Part shown: positions 1 through 8,739 of the stretch, in pieces
Layout of the letters: every line of letters begins with the position of its first letter
Numbering within the stretch: position 1 is the first letter of the stretch
DNA from: Comamonadaceae bacterium
GTDB lineage: Bacteria; Pseudomonadota; Gammaproteobacteria; Burkholderiales; Burkholderiaceae_C
Reading direction: 5' to 3'
DNA length: 43,271 nt
Assembly (NCBI GenBank): GCA_014190675.1
Contig: BJGT01000013.1
Span: 1-43,271, forward strand
The notes under the pieces: model-generated
The model's database searches: none
Told to the model about the DNA's origin: nothing
Seen by the model: only the letters and a program-made list of their open reading frames with translations
Translations under genes and position numbers: made by a program

Positions 1-916
1 TGCCCATTCCAAAGGCGATGGTAGCCACCATCACGATGCCATCGCTGCGCAAAAAGCGGTCCTGGTTGGCCTGGCGAACCTGGCCGTCGAGGCCGGCGTG
101 GTAGGGCAAGGCGTCGATCCCCTCGTCGCACATCAGCTGTGCCACCTCTTCCACCCGCCTGCGAGACTGGCAGTAGACGATGCCAGCGTTACCGGTGTGC
201 TCCTGGGAGATGAACCTCATGAGCTGCTGGGTGGCGTCTTTTTTCTCGACGATGGTGTAGCGGATGTTGGGTCGGTCAAAGCTGCTGACAAACAGACGTG
301 CCGCCTGCAGTTGCAGCCGCTCGATGATGTCGGCGCGGGTCAGGTTGTCGGCCGTGGCGGTCAGGGCAATACGCGGCACCGTGCCAAAGCGTTCGTGCAG
401 CACGGTAAGCGCCCGGTATTCAGGACGGAAATCATGGCCCCACTGGCTCACGCAATGGGCCTCGTCAATGGCAAACAGGGCCAGGCCGCCGCGCTCAAAC
501 AGGGCATCAAGCTGGGCCAAAAAACGCGGCGTGGTGACGCGCTCGGGCGCGGCGTACAGCAAGGTGATATCACCGCGCAGCAGGCGCTTTTCGACCTGAG
601 CCGCATCTTCGCCAGACAGCGACGAGTTCAAAAAGGCGGCACTCACACCAGCCTCAGCCAGTGCGCCGACCTGGTCGTGCATCAGCGCGATGAGCGGCGA
701 GATGACGATGGTGACGCCCTGCCCGGCTCGTTGGCGCGCCAGGGCCGGGATCTGGTAACACAGTGATTTGCCGCCGCCGGTGGGCATCAGCACCAGCGCG
801 TCGCCACCGCTTGCCACATGCTCGATGATGGCCTGCTGCGGGCCGCGGAACTTGGGGTAGCCAAAGACCTGACGCAAAATACCGTGGCAGACCGACTGGC
901 TCAGGGTGGCGTCCAA
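1..916 (-). CDS. recQ: ATP-dependent DNA helicase RecQ, N-terminal part (runs off the left edge)
   Basis: RecQ unwinds DNA 3' to 5' during recombination and repair of stalled forks. The visible ~305 residues carry the superfamily 2 helicase motifs: Walker A MPTGGGKSLCYQIPAL near residues 44-59, the DEAH box followed by CVSQWGHDFRPEYR near 151-166, then ALTATAD and the start of the second helicase lobe (VYCQSRRRVEEV, ATIAFGMG). The zinc-binding RQC and HRDC parts lie outside the window. There is no in-frame ATG upstream of the conserved region: the frame is closed by a TGA near 975, and the first plausible start is TTG at 916, giving MDATLSQSVCHGILRQVFGY. That start has no clear ribosome-binding site, so initiation is uncertain. 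It is divergent from metH1. The identity is sure from the motifs; only the start is in doubt. Confidence 0.93.
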   Translation of the reverse strand, partial: MDATLSQSVCHGILRQVFGYPKFRGPQQAIIEHVASGGDALVLMPTGGGKSLCYQIPALARQRAGQGVTIVISPLIALMHDQVGALAEAGVSAAFLNSSLSGEDAAQVEKRLLRGDITLLYAAPERVTTPRFLAQLDALFERGGLALFAIDEAHCVSQWGHDFRPEYRALTVLHERFGTVPRIALTATADNLTRADIIERLQLQAARLFVSSFDRPNIRYTIVEKKDATQQLMRFISQEHTGNAGIVYCQSRRRVEEVAQLMCDEGIDALPYHAGLDGQVRQANQDRFLRSDGIVMVATIAFGMG

Positions 917-1022
917 GTTAGTGCGTCGCCCAGGGCTTGGGCAGGGTGCGCACCACGATGCAACAAATGTGTTTCATGCCACTATTGTCTGGTGAATTTG
1001 GGCCGTTTGCGGCCATGCTTCC

Positions 1023-1028
1023 TACAAT
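1023..1028 (+). promoter_or_regulatory. Candidate -10 box (TACAAT) of metH1
   Basis: TACAAT lies 7 bases before the metH1 ATG at 1036. A weak -35 candidate, TTGGGC at 998-1003, lies 19 bases upstream. If used, transcription would begin at about 1035, giving an almost leaderless mRNA. This is inferred from sequence only. Confidence 0.4.
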
Positions 1029-1035
1029 ACAGGGC

Positions 1036-2082
1036 ATGAAACCGATGCAGTACACCCGCGCTCAGGCGCTGCCAGACCTGTTGCGCCAGCGCATCGTCAT
1101 CCTTGACGGCGCCATGGGCACCATGATTCAGCGCCTGCGGCTGGTCGAGGCCGATTACCGGGGCTCGCGCTTTGCCAACTTAAGCAAAGACGTCAAGGGC
1201 AACAACGAGTTGCTGTCGCTAACCCGCCCCGATGTGATCGCCGACATCCACGCCAGCTACCTGGCCGCAGGCGCCGACCTGATTGAGACCAACACCTTTG
1301 GCGCCACCTCAATCGCCCAAGCAGACTACGACCTGGGCCACTTGGCTGGCGAGATGAACCTGGCCTCGGCCCGCCTGGCGCGGGCTGCCTGCGACCGGTT
1401 TTCGACACCTGGGCATCCGCGCTTTGTTGCTGGCACCCTGGGGCCAACCCCAAAAACCGCCAGCATCAGCCCCGATGTGAACGACCCCGGCGCGCGCAAC
1501 ATAGACTTCGAAGGCTTGCGCGCCGCCTACTTCGAGCAGGTACAGGCGCTGGTAGAGGGCGGCAGCGACCTGCTGCTGGTGGAAACCATTTTTGACACGC
1601 TCAACGCCCGGGCCGCACTGTTTGCCATTGACGAATACTTTGAGCAGTCAGGCGAGCGGCTGCCGCTCATCATCAGCGGCACCGTGACCGATGCCTCCGG
1701 GCGCATTTTGTCAGGCCAGACGGTCAGTGCTTTTTGGTACAGCGTGCGCCACGCCCGGCCCTTGGCGGTGGGCCTAAATTGCGCCCTGGGCGCGGCACTG
1801 ATGCGCCCCTATATCCAGGAGCTGGCCCGCGTGGCGGGCGACACCTTCATCAGTTGCTACCCCAATGCCGGCCTGCCCAACCCGATGAGCGAGACCGGCT
1901 TTGATGAAACCCCCAGCGACACCAGCCGGCTGCTGCATGAGTTCGCAGCTGAGGGGCTGATCAATATCGTAGGCGGCTGTTGCGGCACCACGCCCGAGCA
2001 CATCAGCGCCATTCGGGACAGCGTTCTGCCGCTGCCCGCCCGAGGCCTGCACGGCCCGCGCTTTTACCGGGAAGCAGCCTGA
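1036..2082 (+). CDS. metH: Methionine synthase, homocysteine-binding half (split MetH, N-terminal module)
   Basis: This is a homocysteine S-methyltransferase domain of 348 residues, equal to the first module of cobalamin-dependent methionine synthase. It binds and activates homocysteine through zinc; the ligands are visible as Cys249 (GLNCALGA) and the Cys315-Cys316 pair ([11 protein letters not shown]). Other family marks are [11 protein letters not shown] near the N-terminus, ETNTFGAT and [11 protein letters not shown]. It ends where a one-piece MetH would continue into the pterin-binding domain; that part is a separate gene at 2940. The start at 1036 ([20 protein letters not shown]) is preferred over an in-frame upstream ATG at 937 because conserved sequence begins just after it and a -10-like box sits directly upstream. 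ATG at 1045 is an alternative. The split form is, to my knowledge, common in Burkholderiales. It should act in trans with the 2940-5732 product. Confidence 0.93.
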   Translation: MKPMQYTRAQALPDLLRQRIVILDGAMGTMIQRLRLVEADYRGSRFANLSKDVKGNNELLSLTRPDVIADIHASYLAAGADLIETNTFGATSIAQADYDLGHLAGEMNLASARLARAACDRFSTPGHPRFVAGTLGPTPKTASISPDVNDPGARNIDFEGLRAAYFEQVQALVEGGSDLLLVETIFDTLNARAALFAIDEYFEQSGERLPLIISGTVTDASGRILSGQTVSAFWYSVRHARPLAVGLNCALGAALMRPYIQELARVAGDTFISCYPNAGLPNPMSETGFDETPSDTSRLLHEFAAEGLINIVGGCCGTTPEHISAIRDSVLPLPARGLHGPRFYREAA

Positions 2083-2141
2083 CATAGGCCAGAGATGGTT
2101 TGGCACGCAGCCTGAGTGCCGTGCCTGCCGAGGTGCCAAAC

Positions 2142-2759
2142 CTACGCGCGGTGCAGCGCCAACACGGTTTGTACCGCCGGGCGTGCCAACATACGTTGGT
2201 GGTGTGCGTGCACCGCGGGAAACCCTGCGAGGTCAACGCCATCGCCTGCAAGCCAGCCCGACACAGTGAACAAATAAGCATCGCAAACGCTGTATGCAGC
2301 GCCCATCACCCAGGGCCCGGTGCGCATGTCGCGCTCGATCAGGGCGAAGCAGTCGGCCATGTTTTGCGCCACTTTTTTCGTCAGGGCCTGGGCCACTTCG
2401 GGCTCATCGGTCCAGCGGGCACCGCGGACCCTGTGGGCATGCGCCACATGCACGGTGGCGCACAAATAGTTGTTGAAGGCCTGCGCTCGGGCAAAGCCAA
2501 AGGGCTCGTCGGGTGCCAAGTTGGCCGCCGGGAAGCATTGCGCAACATAGGCCAGGATGGCGGGGGTTTCGGTCAACACACCCTGCTCGGTCAGCAAGGC
2601 CGGCACCCGAGCCTTGGGATTGATGGCCAGGTACTGCGGCGCTTTTTGGTCGTTGCTGGCAAAGTTCAGGCGCACCGTGTTGTAAATCGCGCCTGACTCT
2701 TGCAAGGCAATGTGCACGGCCAGGGCAGCGGTGTTGGGGGCAAAGTAGAGGGTTAGCAT
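2142..2759 (-). CDS. Glutathione S-transferase family protein
   Basis: A 205-residue protein with the two-domain GST layout: an N-terminal thioredoxin-like fold (MLTLYFAPNTAALAVHIAL, then NPKARVPALLTEQG and TETPAILAYVA, the cis-Pro and glutathione gamma-Glu-binding region) and an all-helical C-terminal domain. The position of the catalytic Cys or Ser in beta-class enzymes (usually SPxACS) reads APNTAA here, so classic activity cannot be assumed. The start at 2759 is chosen because the fold begins there; the longer in-frame extension up to 2912 would run antisense through the SAH riboswitch and is not GST-like. The gene sits reversed between the two halves of metH. The substrate is unknown; a detoxification role is only family-level inference. 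Confidence 0.88.
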   Translation of the reverse strand: MLTLYFAPNTAALAVHIALQESGAIYNTVRLNFASNDQKAPQYLAINPKARVPALLTEQGVLTETPAILAYVAQCFPAANLAPDEPFGFARAQAFNNYLCATVHVAHAHRVRGARWTDEPEVAQALTKKVAQNMADCFALIERDMRTGPWVMGAAYSVCDAYLFTVSGWLAGDGVDLAGFPAVHAHHQRMLARPAVQTVLALHRA

Positions 2760-2834
2760 GGTTTGATCAAATTCGGCAAGGTGGTCGTGCAAGCATAGCC
2801 GACTGGCTGCGCCGGTCGCTGGCGCAAAGCGCCT

Positions 2835-2840
2835 TAAAAT
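2835..2840 (+). promoter_or_regulatory. Candidate -10 box (TAAAAT) for the riboswitch-metH2 transcript
   Basis: TAAAAT ends 6 bases before the first paired base of the SAH riboswitch, so the expected start site (about 2847) coincides with the 5' end of the aptamer. No convincing -35 hexamer is seen at the usual distance, so this rests on position and the -10 match. Confidence 0.5.
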
Positions 2841-2846
2841 GCCAGC

Positions 2847-2914
2847 CATCCAAGGAGCGTTGCAGGCGGCCAAGCGGCCGCGCAGGCTTGGATCCACCTC
2901 AACGACGCTCACCT
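2847..2914 (+). promoter_or_regulatory. S-adenosylhomocysteine (SAH) riboswitch aptamer upstream of metH2
   Basis: The leader follows the SAH riboswitch pattern I know from ahcY and metH leaders of beta- and gammaproteobacteria. It has a 5' strand CCAAGGAGCGTTGCAGG (2850-2866), a variable hairpin (GCGGCC...GGCCGC, about 2866-2881), the conserved CAGGCTTGG (2883-2891, pairing with CCAAG at 2850-2854) and a closing 3' strand CAACGACGCTCACC (2900-2913). GAGCGTTG at 2855-2862 pairs with CAACGACGCTC, forming the long helix and pseudoknot architecture typical of the class. In known members SAH binding raises expression, so a by-product of methylation induces its own recycling route. Here the target is the cobalamin-binding half of methionine synthase. 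The match is by eye; a covariance-model search would confirm it. Confidence 0.9.
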
Positions 2915-2936
2915 GACCGGTTTTTTACAGGTGAGC
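2907..2936 (+). promoter_or_regulatory. Shine-Dalgarno-sequestering hairpin (riboswitch expression platform)
   Basis: GCTCACCTG (2907-2915) and CAGGTGAGC (2928-2936) are perfect 9-bp complements around a 12-base loop containing a T6 run. The right arm holds the ribosome-binding site AGGTGA (2929-2934), 5 bases before the metH2 ATG at 2940. The left arm shares GCTCACC with the 3' strand of the aptamer. The two structures are therefore exclusive: the aptamer helix frees the ribosome site, while its absence buries it. This predicts a translational ON switch. The T run could be read as a terminator, but it lies inside the loop, which argues against that. Confidence 0.8.
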
Positions 2937-2939
2937 TGC

Positions 2940-5732
2940 ATGTCTGACTTGATTTGTCCCCCGATGAAGCTGGCCGGCCTCGAGCCGCTGCTGATTGGCG
3001 CAATGCCAAGCGCCGATGACACGCCGGGCCAAGCCCCGCGTGCCACTTTTGTGAATATTGGCGAGCGCACCAATGTGACTGGCTCCAAGGCCTTTGCCCG
3101 CATGATTCTCAATGGCGAGTACGAGCAGGCGCTGTCGGTGGCGCGCCAGCAAGTGGAGAACGGCGCCCAGATCATCGACATCAACATGGACGAGGCGATG
3201 CTCGACAGCCAGGCCGCCATGGTGCGCTTTTTGAACCTGATTGCCAGCGAACCCGACATCTCGCGGGTGCCGATCATGATTGACTCGAGCAAGTGGAGCG
3301 TGATTGAGGCCGGCCTGCGCTGCGTGCAGGGCAAGGCGGTGGTCAACTCGATCAGCATGAAAGAGGGGGTAGACAGCTTCAAACAGCAGGCCCGGCTGCT
3401 GCGCCGCTACGGCGCCGCAGCGGTGGTGATGGCCTTTGACGAAAAAGGCCAGGCCGACACCTACGCCCGCAAGATCGAGATCTGCCAGCGCGCCTACCGG
3501 GTACTGGTGGAGGAACTCGACTTCGCCCCAGAAGACATTATTTTTGATCCCAATATATTTGCGATCGCCACCGGCATCGAAGAGCACAACAACTATGCGG
3601 TCGACTTCATTGAGGCCACACGCTGGATCAAGCAAAACCTGCCTGGCGCCAAGGTATCGGGCGGGGTCTCGAATGTGAGCTTCAGCTTCCGGGGCAATGA
3701 TCCGGTTCGCGAGGCGATCCACACCGTGTTTCTCTACCATGCCATCCAGGCTGGCATGGACATGGGCATCGTCAACGCCGGCATGATTGGGGTCTATGAC
3801 GAGCTCGCGCCCGAATTGCGCGAGCGGGTTGAAGACGTGGTGCTTAACCGCCGAGCAGACGCTGGCGAGCGGCTGGTGGAGATCGCAGAATCTACCCAGG
3901 GGGCCGCGCGTGACGAGAGCCGCAAGCTCGAGTGGCGCGGCAGTGCCGAGCGGCCGGTTGACGTGGCGCAGCGCCTGAGCCATGCCATGGTTCACGGCAT
4001 TACCGACTTCATCACCCCCGATACCGAAGAGGCATACCAAGAGGTGTTGGCCCGCGGCGGGCGACCGCTTGAAGTGATTGAGGGGCCGCTGATGGCCGGC
4101 ATGAATATCGTGGGTGATCTGTTTGGCCAAGGCAAGATGTTTTTGCCGCAAGTGGTCAAGAGCGCTCGGGTGATGAAGCAGGCGGTGGCCCACCTGATTC
4201 CCTACATCGAAGAAGAAAAACGCCAGGACGAGGCCGCCGGGCGCGATGTGCGAACCAAAGGCAAGATCGTGATCGCCACAGTCAAGGGTGATGTGCATGA
4301 CATCGGTAAAAACATTGTGACCGTGGTGCTGCAGTGCAATAACTTTGACGTGGTCAATATGGGGGTGATGGTGCCCTGCCATGAGATTCTGGCCCGGGCC
4401 AAGGTGGAGGGTGCCGACATGATCGGGCTCTCGGGCCTGATCACGCCCAGCCTGGAGGAGATGCAGTATGTGGCGGGCGAAATGCAAAAAGACGCGCATT
4501 TTCGACTGCGCAAAATTCCGCTCTTGATCGGCGGCGCCACCACCAGCCGGGTGCACACCGCGGTCAAGATTGCCCCCCATTACGAGGGGCCGGTGGTCTA
4601 CGTGCCCGATGCCTCCCGCAGTGTGAACGTGGCGCAAAGCCTGCTTAGCGACAAAGCCAGTGAGTACATCGCCGAGCTCAAGGCCGATTTGGAGCGGGTG
4701 CGCGAGCAACACGCCAATAAAAAGCAGACGCCCATGTGGCCGTTGGCGCGTTCGCGCGCCAACAAAACACCCATCGACTGGGCCGGCTACGCGCCGAAGC
4801 GGCCCAAATTTCTGGGGCGTCGGGTGTTTCGCAATTTCGACCTGGGCGAGCTGGCCCGCTACATTGACTGGGGCCCGTTCTTCCAGACCTGGGATCTGGC
4901 CGGGCCTTTCCCCGAGATCCTGAAGGACGATATCGTCGGCACCGAGGCAGTACGGGTCTACGCCGACGGGCAACGCATGCTCAAGCGGCTGATCGAGGGC
5001 CGCTGGCTCAGCGCCAACGCGGTGCTCGGGCTGTACCCGGCCAATTCGGTCAACGACGATGACATCGAAATCTACACCGATGACAGCCGCACCCAGGTGG
5101 CCTTGACCTGGTACGGCCTGCGCCAGCAAACCGAAAAACAGGTGGTGCCAGGCCCCGACGGTCAGGCCTTGCAACGGCCAAGCCGCTGCCTGTCCGATTT
5201 TGTGGCGCCTAAGGGCATGGCACCCGACTACCTGGGCCTGTTTGCGGTTACGGCCGGCGTGGGTGCCGACAAAAAATCAGACTGGTTTGAGAAAGACCAC
5301 GACGACTACTCGGCCATCATGCTCAAAGCGCTGGCCGACCGGCTCGCCGAGGCCTTTGCTGAGTGTCTGCACCACCGGGTACGCACCGACCTGTGGGGCT
5401 ACGCGGCGCACGAAGCTCTGGCCATTGAGGCGCTGATCGACGAGCAGTACCAGGGAATCCGGCCCGCGCCAGGCTATCCCGCCTGCCCGGACCACAGCGT
5501 GAAAAAAGACATGTTTGCGCTGCTGCAATGTGCTGACGTTGGCATGGGCCTGACCGAGAGTCTGGCCATGACTCCAGCGGCCAGCGTCAGCGGTTTTTAT
5601 CTGGCGCACCCAGAGAGTTGTTATTTCAATGTCGGGCGGATTGGCGATGACCAGTTGCGCGCTTTGGCCCAGCGGCGCCAAATGGACGAGCGCTCGCTGC
5701 AGCGCCTGCTCGCCCCGAATTTGTCAGGCTAG
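2940..5732 (+). CDS. metH: Methionine synthase, folate/cobalamin/reactivation modules (split MetH, C-terminal part)
   Basis: A 930-residue protein containing every MetH module after the homocysteine domain. These are the methyltetrahydrofolate (pterin) domain (residues ~25-300, with [16 protein letters not shown] and MIDSSKWSV), the helical cap, the cobalamin domain with the base-off histidine motif [11 protein letters not shown] at about 450-460, and the C-terminal AdoMet reactivation domain with [12 protein letters not shown] near 841. It moves methyl groups from methyl-THF to cobalamin and on to homocysteine held by the separate 1036-2082 protein. The ATG at 2940 is chosen over an in-frame GTG at 2931 because AGGTGA lies 5 bases upstream of it; the GTG falls inside that site. 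Regulation is by the SAH riboswitch immediately before it. Its 3' end overlaps the convergent MFS gene by 9 bases. Confidence 0.97.
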   Translation: MSDLICPPMKLAGLEPLLIGAMPSADDTPGQAPRATFVNIGERTNVTGSKAFARMILNGEYEQALSVARQQVENGAQIIDINMDEAMLDSQAAMVRFLNLIASEPDISRVPIMIDSSKWSVIEAGLRCVQGKAVVNSISMKEGVDSFKQQARLLRRYGAAAVVMAFDEKGQADTYARKIEICQRAYRVLVEELDFAPEDIIFDPNIFAIATGIEEHNNYAVDFIEATRWIKQNLPGAKVSGGVSNVSFSFRGNDPVREAIHTVFLYHAIQAGMDMGIVNAGMIGVYDELAPELRERVEDVVLNRRADAGERLVEIAESTQGAARDESRKLEWRGSAERPVDVAQRLSHAMVHGITDFITPDTEEAYQEVLARGGRPLEVIEGPLMAGMNIVGDLFGQGKMFLPQVVKSARVMKQAVAHLIPYIEEEKRQDEAAGRDVRTKGKIVIATVKGDVHDIGKNIVTVVLQCNNFDVVNMGVMVPCHEILARAKVEGADMIGLSGLITPSLEEMQYVAGEMQKDAHFRLRKIPLLIGGATTSRVHTAVKIAPHYEGPVVYVPDASRSVNVAQSLLSDKASEYIAELKADLERVREQHANKKQTPMWPLARSRANKTPIDWAGYAPKRPKFLGRRVFRNFDLGELARYIDWGPFFQTWDLAGPFPEILKDDIVGTEAVRVYADGQRMLKRLIEGRWLSANAVLGLYPANSVNDDDIEIYTDDSRTQVALTWYGLRQQTEKQVVPGPDGQALQRPSRCLSDFVAPKGMAPDYLGLFAVTAGVGADKKSDWFEKDHDDYSAIMLKALADRLAEAFAECLHHRVRTDLWGYAAHEALAIEALIDEQYQGIRPAPGYPACPDHSVKKDMFALLQCADVGMGLTESLAMTPAASVSGFYLAHPESCYFNVGRIGDDQLRALAQRRQMDERSLQRLLAPNLSG

Positions 5733-6929
5733 CGCTGCAGGGCGCTGAGCCAGCACGAAGGCGCCCAGCCCCAGCAAGCTGCCCAGCAGCAATGTCACGA
5801 TGCCCGTGGAGTAGCCCCCAGCCGGCGACCACAGCAGCCCCAAGAGCAGCGGCGCAGCTGCCCTGGAGAGGGCCAGCGGGAGACCCAGTGCACCGTTGAG
5901 CGAAGCCACATGCGCCTGGCTGACATAAAGCGCCATGGCGGTTCCCTTGACGATGGTCATCATGCCATTGCCCATACCCCACAGCAGCACAAACAACAGC
6001 ATCACCTCGCGCTGCCAGCCCGACAGCAGGGGTGCGGCCAGCAAGACCATCAGGCTCAGGGGCAGCAGCATCAGAATGAGCCGGTTGGCGCGGTGCACAT
6101 CCAAGTGATGCTCAAAAAAATACATCAGCAAGCGGCCCGCTACCTGGACCACACCAATGCTTGCCGGCAGTGCAATCGCCCAGGCCTCGCTCATGCCCTG
6201 CTCACGCAACAGGCTCACCATGTGCGCCGGCATGGCCACCGTGATCGCCATCATCAGCGTCAAAAAAATCCCGATCAGCACAAACCTGGGGCTGCGTACA
6301 TGCTGCCCCAGCGTGTCACTGTTCCCGTCACGCAGCGGGCCGGTGCCGCAGGCGCTAGGGGCCGCGTGCAGTGCCAGTGCATGCACCGGCAGACAAACCA
6401 GCAAATGCAGGGCAGCGAGCACCTGCACCGCTGTGCGCCAACCCCAGTTGGCCATGAGCCAGGCGATCAAGGGAATGAACACCGTGCTGGCCAGGCCACC
6501 CAGAAAGGTCATGGTGATGATGGCGCGTCGAAAATCGCTCGGGTAGCGCCTCGTCACCACCGCAAACACGGGCGTGTACAACATGGCCGCCATGGCAGCA
6601 CCCAAACCTGCCCAGGCCAGATACAAGCCAAGCAGCCCCTGCGCCCAGCTGAGCAGCAACAAACTGAGTGCGGCCAGCAGTGAGCCAGCGCTCATCACCA
6701 GCCTCTCGTGGCCCCGGTCAATCCAGCGCCCCACCGGGTAGGCCATCAGCCCTTCGACCAACAGCGCCAGGCTGAAGGCCACAGACGACTCGGCGCGGCT
6801 CAGCCCCAGAGCCTGCTCGAGCGGCGCCATCAGCAGGGCAAACAAATAAAAAGTACTGCCCCAGCTGATCAGCTGCGCCACCGACAAGCTGCCCACCAGC
6901 CGGGGGTTGTAGCGCAGGCCGTTGTTCAT
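5724..6929 (-). CDS. Major facilitator superfamily (MFS) transporter
   Basis: A 401-residue membrane protein with about twelve hydrophobic segments. The N-terminus ([26 protein letters not shown]) and the loop [13 protein letters not shown], matching the MFS loop 2-3 signature (G-x-x-x-D-R-x-x-R-x), place it in MFS. An internal hydrophilic stretch near residues 185-210 is the usual central loop. The substrate cannot be told from sequence. It is convergent with metH2 with a 9-base overlap of coding ends, so no terminator can lie between them. No operon partner is evident on its own strand. Confidence 0.88.
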   Translation of the reverse strand: MNNGLRYNPRLVGSLSVAQLISWGSTFYLFALLMAPLEQALGLSRAESSVAFSLALLVEGLMAYPVGRWIDRGHERLVMSAGSLLAALSLLLLSWAQGLLGLYLAWAGLGAAMAAMLYTPVFAVVTRRYPSDFRRAIITMTFLGGLASTVFIPLIAWLMANWGWRTAVQVLAALHLLVCLPVHALALHAAPSACGTGPLRDGNSDTLGQHVRSPRFVLIGIFLTLMMAITVAMPAHMVSLLREQGMSEAWAIALPASIGVVQVAGRLLMYFFEHHLDVHRANRLILMLLPLSLMVLLAAPLLSGWQREVMLLFVLLWGMGNGMMTIVKGTAMALYVSQAHVASLNGALGLPLALSRAAAPLLLGLLWSPAGGYSTGIVTLLLGSLLGLGAFVLAQRPAALA

Positions 6930-6965
6930 GGCCCGATTATCCCCAGGCGGGTACTGTCAGTTTGC

Positions 6966-6985
6966 AAAAAAAAAGCCGTCTGGCT
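6966..6985 (-). terminator. Weak intrinsic terminator candidate downstream of the GMC oxidoreductase gene
   Basis: Read on the reverse strand, AGCC-AGAC-GGCT is followed by a run of nine T. The stem is only 4 bp. A second hairpin (ACCCTGC...GCAGGGT) lies a little upstream. The pair could end the GMC transcript before the MFS gene, but the stem is too short for confidence. Confidence 0.35.
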
Positions 6986-7068
6986 CGCGCTGCATGGTCA
7001 CCCTGCCTGCCTGGATTTGCAGGGTGTGCTCAAGCGCTGCCAATGCTTTGTTGCGCGCCGGTTGGGCT

Positions 7069-8691
7069 TCATGTTTGCCGGCGAATCATGTCGGCGGCTT
7101 TTTCAGCAATCATGTAGGTCGGCGCATTGGTGTTGCCACCTACCAGCGTGGGCATGATGGAGGCGTCCGCCACGCGCAGGCCGTCGACACCCCGCACACG
7201 CAATGCCAAGTCAGTGACAGACGCTGAATCACTGCCCATTCGACAGGTCCCAACCGGGTGGTAAATCGTGTCGCTGTGATCGCGCAAAAATTGCTCGACT
7301 CCGGCAATATCGTCAAGGTCTGGTTCCCGCCGATTCGGTTTGCCACGATGCTTGTCAAAGGCCGGGGCATCCAGAATCGAGCGGCACACCTGGTAGGCAC
7401 GAACCATACCGGCCAAGTCCTCGGCATGGCTTAAAAATTGGGGGTCAATCAAGGGCGGGTCCTGGGCATTTGCGCTGTGCAAACCCACCCGGCCACGGGA
7501 CTGCGGGCGCAGCAAGCAAGCATGTAAGCCATAGCCGTGGCCAGGCGGCTTATTACGGCCATGATCAAGGCCCTGTCCGCGAGAAAAATGCAGCTGCAGA
7601 TCCGGACATTGCAGCCCCGGTCGGCTGCGCACAAAGCCACCGGACTCGGCAAAGTTTGAACAAAAATTTCCGCGTCTTCGCAGCGCATAGCGGTACCAGT
7701 GCAACAACATCGACACAGCGCCTGGCAGGGTTTGACCAAACAGCGCCAGGTCAAAGCAGCGGCGCGTGAGCAGGCAGTCCAGATGGTCTTGCAGGTTTTG
7801 CCCCACTGCAGGCAGATTCAGCTGCACTGCAATGCCCTGGGCTTGGAGTTGCGCTGCAGGCCCGATCCCTGAGAGCATCAGCAGTTGGGGGCTACCAAAG
7901 GCGCCGGCGCACAAGCTCACTTCCCTTCGGCAGCCGATGGTTTGTAATTGTCCGCCCTGCAAAACCTCAACCCCGACCACGCGGCCCTGCGACAAAACCA
8001 AGCGCTGTACCTGAGCCTGCTGCACCACATGCAGATTGCCTCGGCTAAGGGCAGGGGCAATGAAAGCACGCTGGGCATTCCAGCGCTCGCCGTTGAACTG
8101 CGTCACCTGATACCAACCCACGCCCTCCTGTTCGTCACCGTTGAAATCTGGGTTGGTCGCATAGCCGCACTGCACAGCGGCGTCCAGGAAATACTGGTCG
8201 AAGGAATTGTCGGAGCGGCTGTTCGACACTTTGAGCGGCCCCTGTGTGCTGTGTCGGGGCCCGTCACTGAAATAGGTGTTGCCCTCAGAGCGTTTGAAGT
8301 AGGGCAAGACATCGCTCCAGGACCAGCCCTGACAGCCGGCAGCAGCCCATGCGTCATAGTCGCTGGCGTGGCCGCGAACGTACACCATGGCATTGATGGA
8401 TGAACTGCCGCCCATCACTTTGCCCCGGGGTTGGTAGCCGCACCGGCCATTGAGGCCGGCCTGAGGCTCAGTTTCAAAGGCCCAATTCAAGCGCCGGGTT
8501 GGCACCGTGCCAATCAGGCCGATCGGCACCGTCACCCAGGCAGTTGCATCGCCAGGGCCGGCCTCCAGCAGGGCCACGGTCACGGCCGGGTCTTCGCTCA
8601 AGCGCGCAGCCAGTGTGCAGCCCGCTGTACCACCACCCACCACCACGTAGTCGTAGGCTTGGCTCATGGGGTGGCTCATGGGGTGGCTCAT
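7069..8691 (-). CDS. GMC-family FAD-dependent oxidoreductase (choline/alcohol dehydrogenase-like)
   Basis: A 540-residue glucose-methanol-choline oxidoreductase, of normal length for the family. The N-terminus has the ADP-binding fold YDYVVVGGGTAGCTLAARLSEDP and a Glu for ribose. GMC signature regions follow (RGKVMGGSSSINAMVYVRGH; GAFGSPQLLMLSGIGP). The C-terminus holds the active-site histidine motif YHPVGTCRMG and GGNTNAPTYMIAEKAADMI. It oxidises an alcohol with FAD; whether the substrate is choline, an aliphatic alcohol or another compound cannot be decided. The start is unusual: three ATGs in a 12-bp tandem repeat (8691, 8679, 8667) would give MSHPMSHPMSQAYDY, MSHPMSQAYDY or MSQAYDY. The shortest form already includes the whole fold. 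No strong ribosome-binding site singles one out. Confidence 0.92.
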   Translation of the reverse strand: MSHPMSHPMSQAYDYVVVGGGTAGCTLAARLSEDPAVTVALLEAGPGDATAWVTVPIGLIGTVPTRRLNWAFETEPQAGLNGRCGYQPRGKVMGGSSSINAMVYVRGHASDYDAWAAAGCQGWSWSDVLPYFKRSEGNTYFSDGPRHSTQGPLKVSNSRSDNSFDQYFLDAAVQCGYATNPDFNGDEQEGVGWYQVTQFNGERWNAQRAFIAPALSRGNLHVVQQAQVQRLVLSQGRVVGVEVLQGGQLQTIGCRREVSLCAGAFGSPQLLMLSGIGPAAQLQAQGIAVQLNLPAVGQNLQDHLDCLLTRRCFDLALFGQTLPGAVSMLLHWYRYALRRRGNFCSNFAESGGFVRSRPGLQCPDLQLHFSRGQGLDHGRNKPPGHGYGLHACLLRPQSRGRVGLHSANAQDPPLIDPQFLSHAEDLAGMVRAYQVCRSILDAPAFDKHRGKPNRREPDLDDIAGVEQFLRDHSDTIYHPVGTCRMGSDSASVTDLALRVRGVDGLRVADASIMPTLVGGNTNAPTYMIAEKAADMIRRQT

Positions 8692-8696
8692 GGGGT
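8661..8696. repeat. Three 12-bp tandem repeats at the GMC oxidoreductase start codon
   Basis: The unit GGCTCATGGGGT occurs three times in perfect tandem. On the reverse strand each unit supplies one ATG and encodes Met-Ser-His-Pro, so unit gain or loss keeps the frame and only changes the number of N-terminal start codons. Confidence 0.9.
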
Positions 8697-8739
8697 GAAG
8701 TTACGAAATTCATCCCCGCACGCAGGCCGCAGGCTGGGC

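Noticed and set aside
2921-2926. T6 run before metH2 as an intrinsic terminator
   Set aside because: The T run lies in the loop of the 2907-2936 hairpin, not after it, so a translational rather than transcriptional switch fits better.
2925-5174. 749-codon open frame on the reverse strand
   Set aside because: It lies antisense within metH2, whose domains are unmistakable; long mirror frames are common in high-G+C coding DNA, and this one is rich in His/Gln without domain features.
8661-8696. Tandem repeat as a CRISPR-like or mobile element end
   Set aside because: Only three 12-bp units with no spacers, located at a coding start and in frame.
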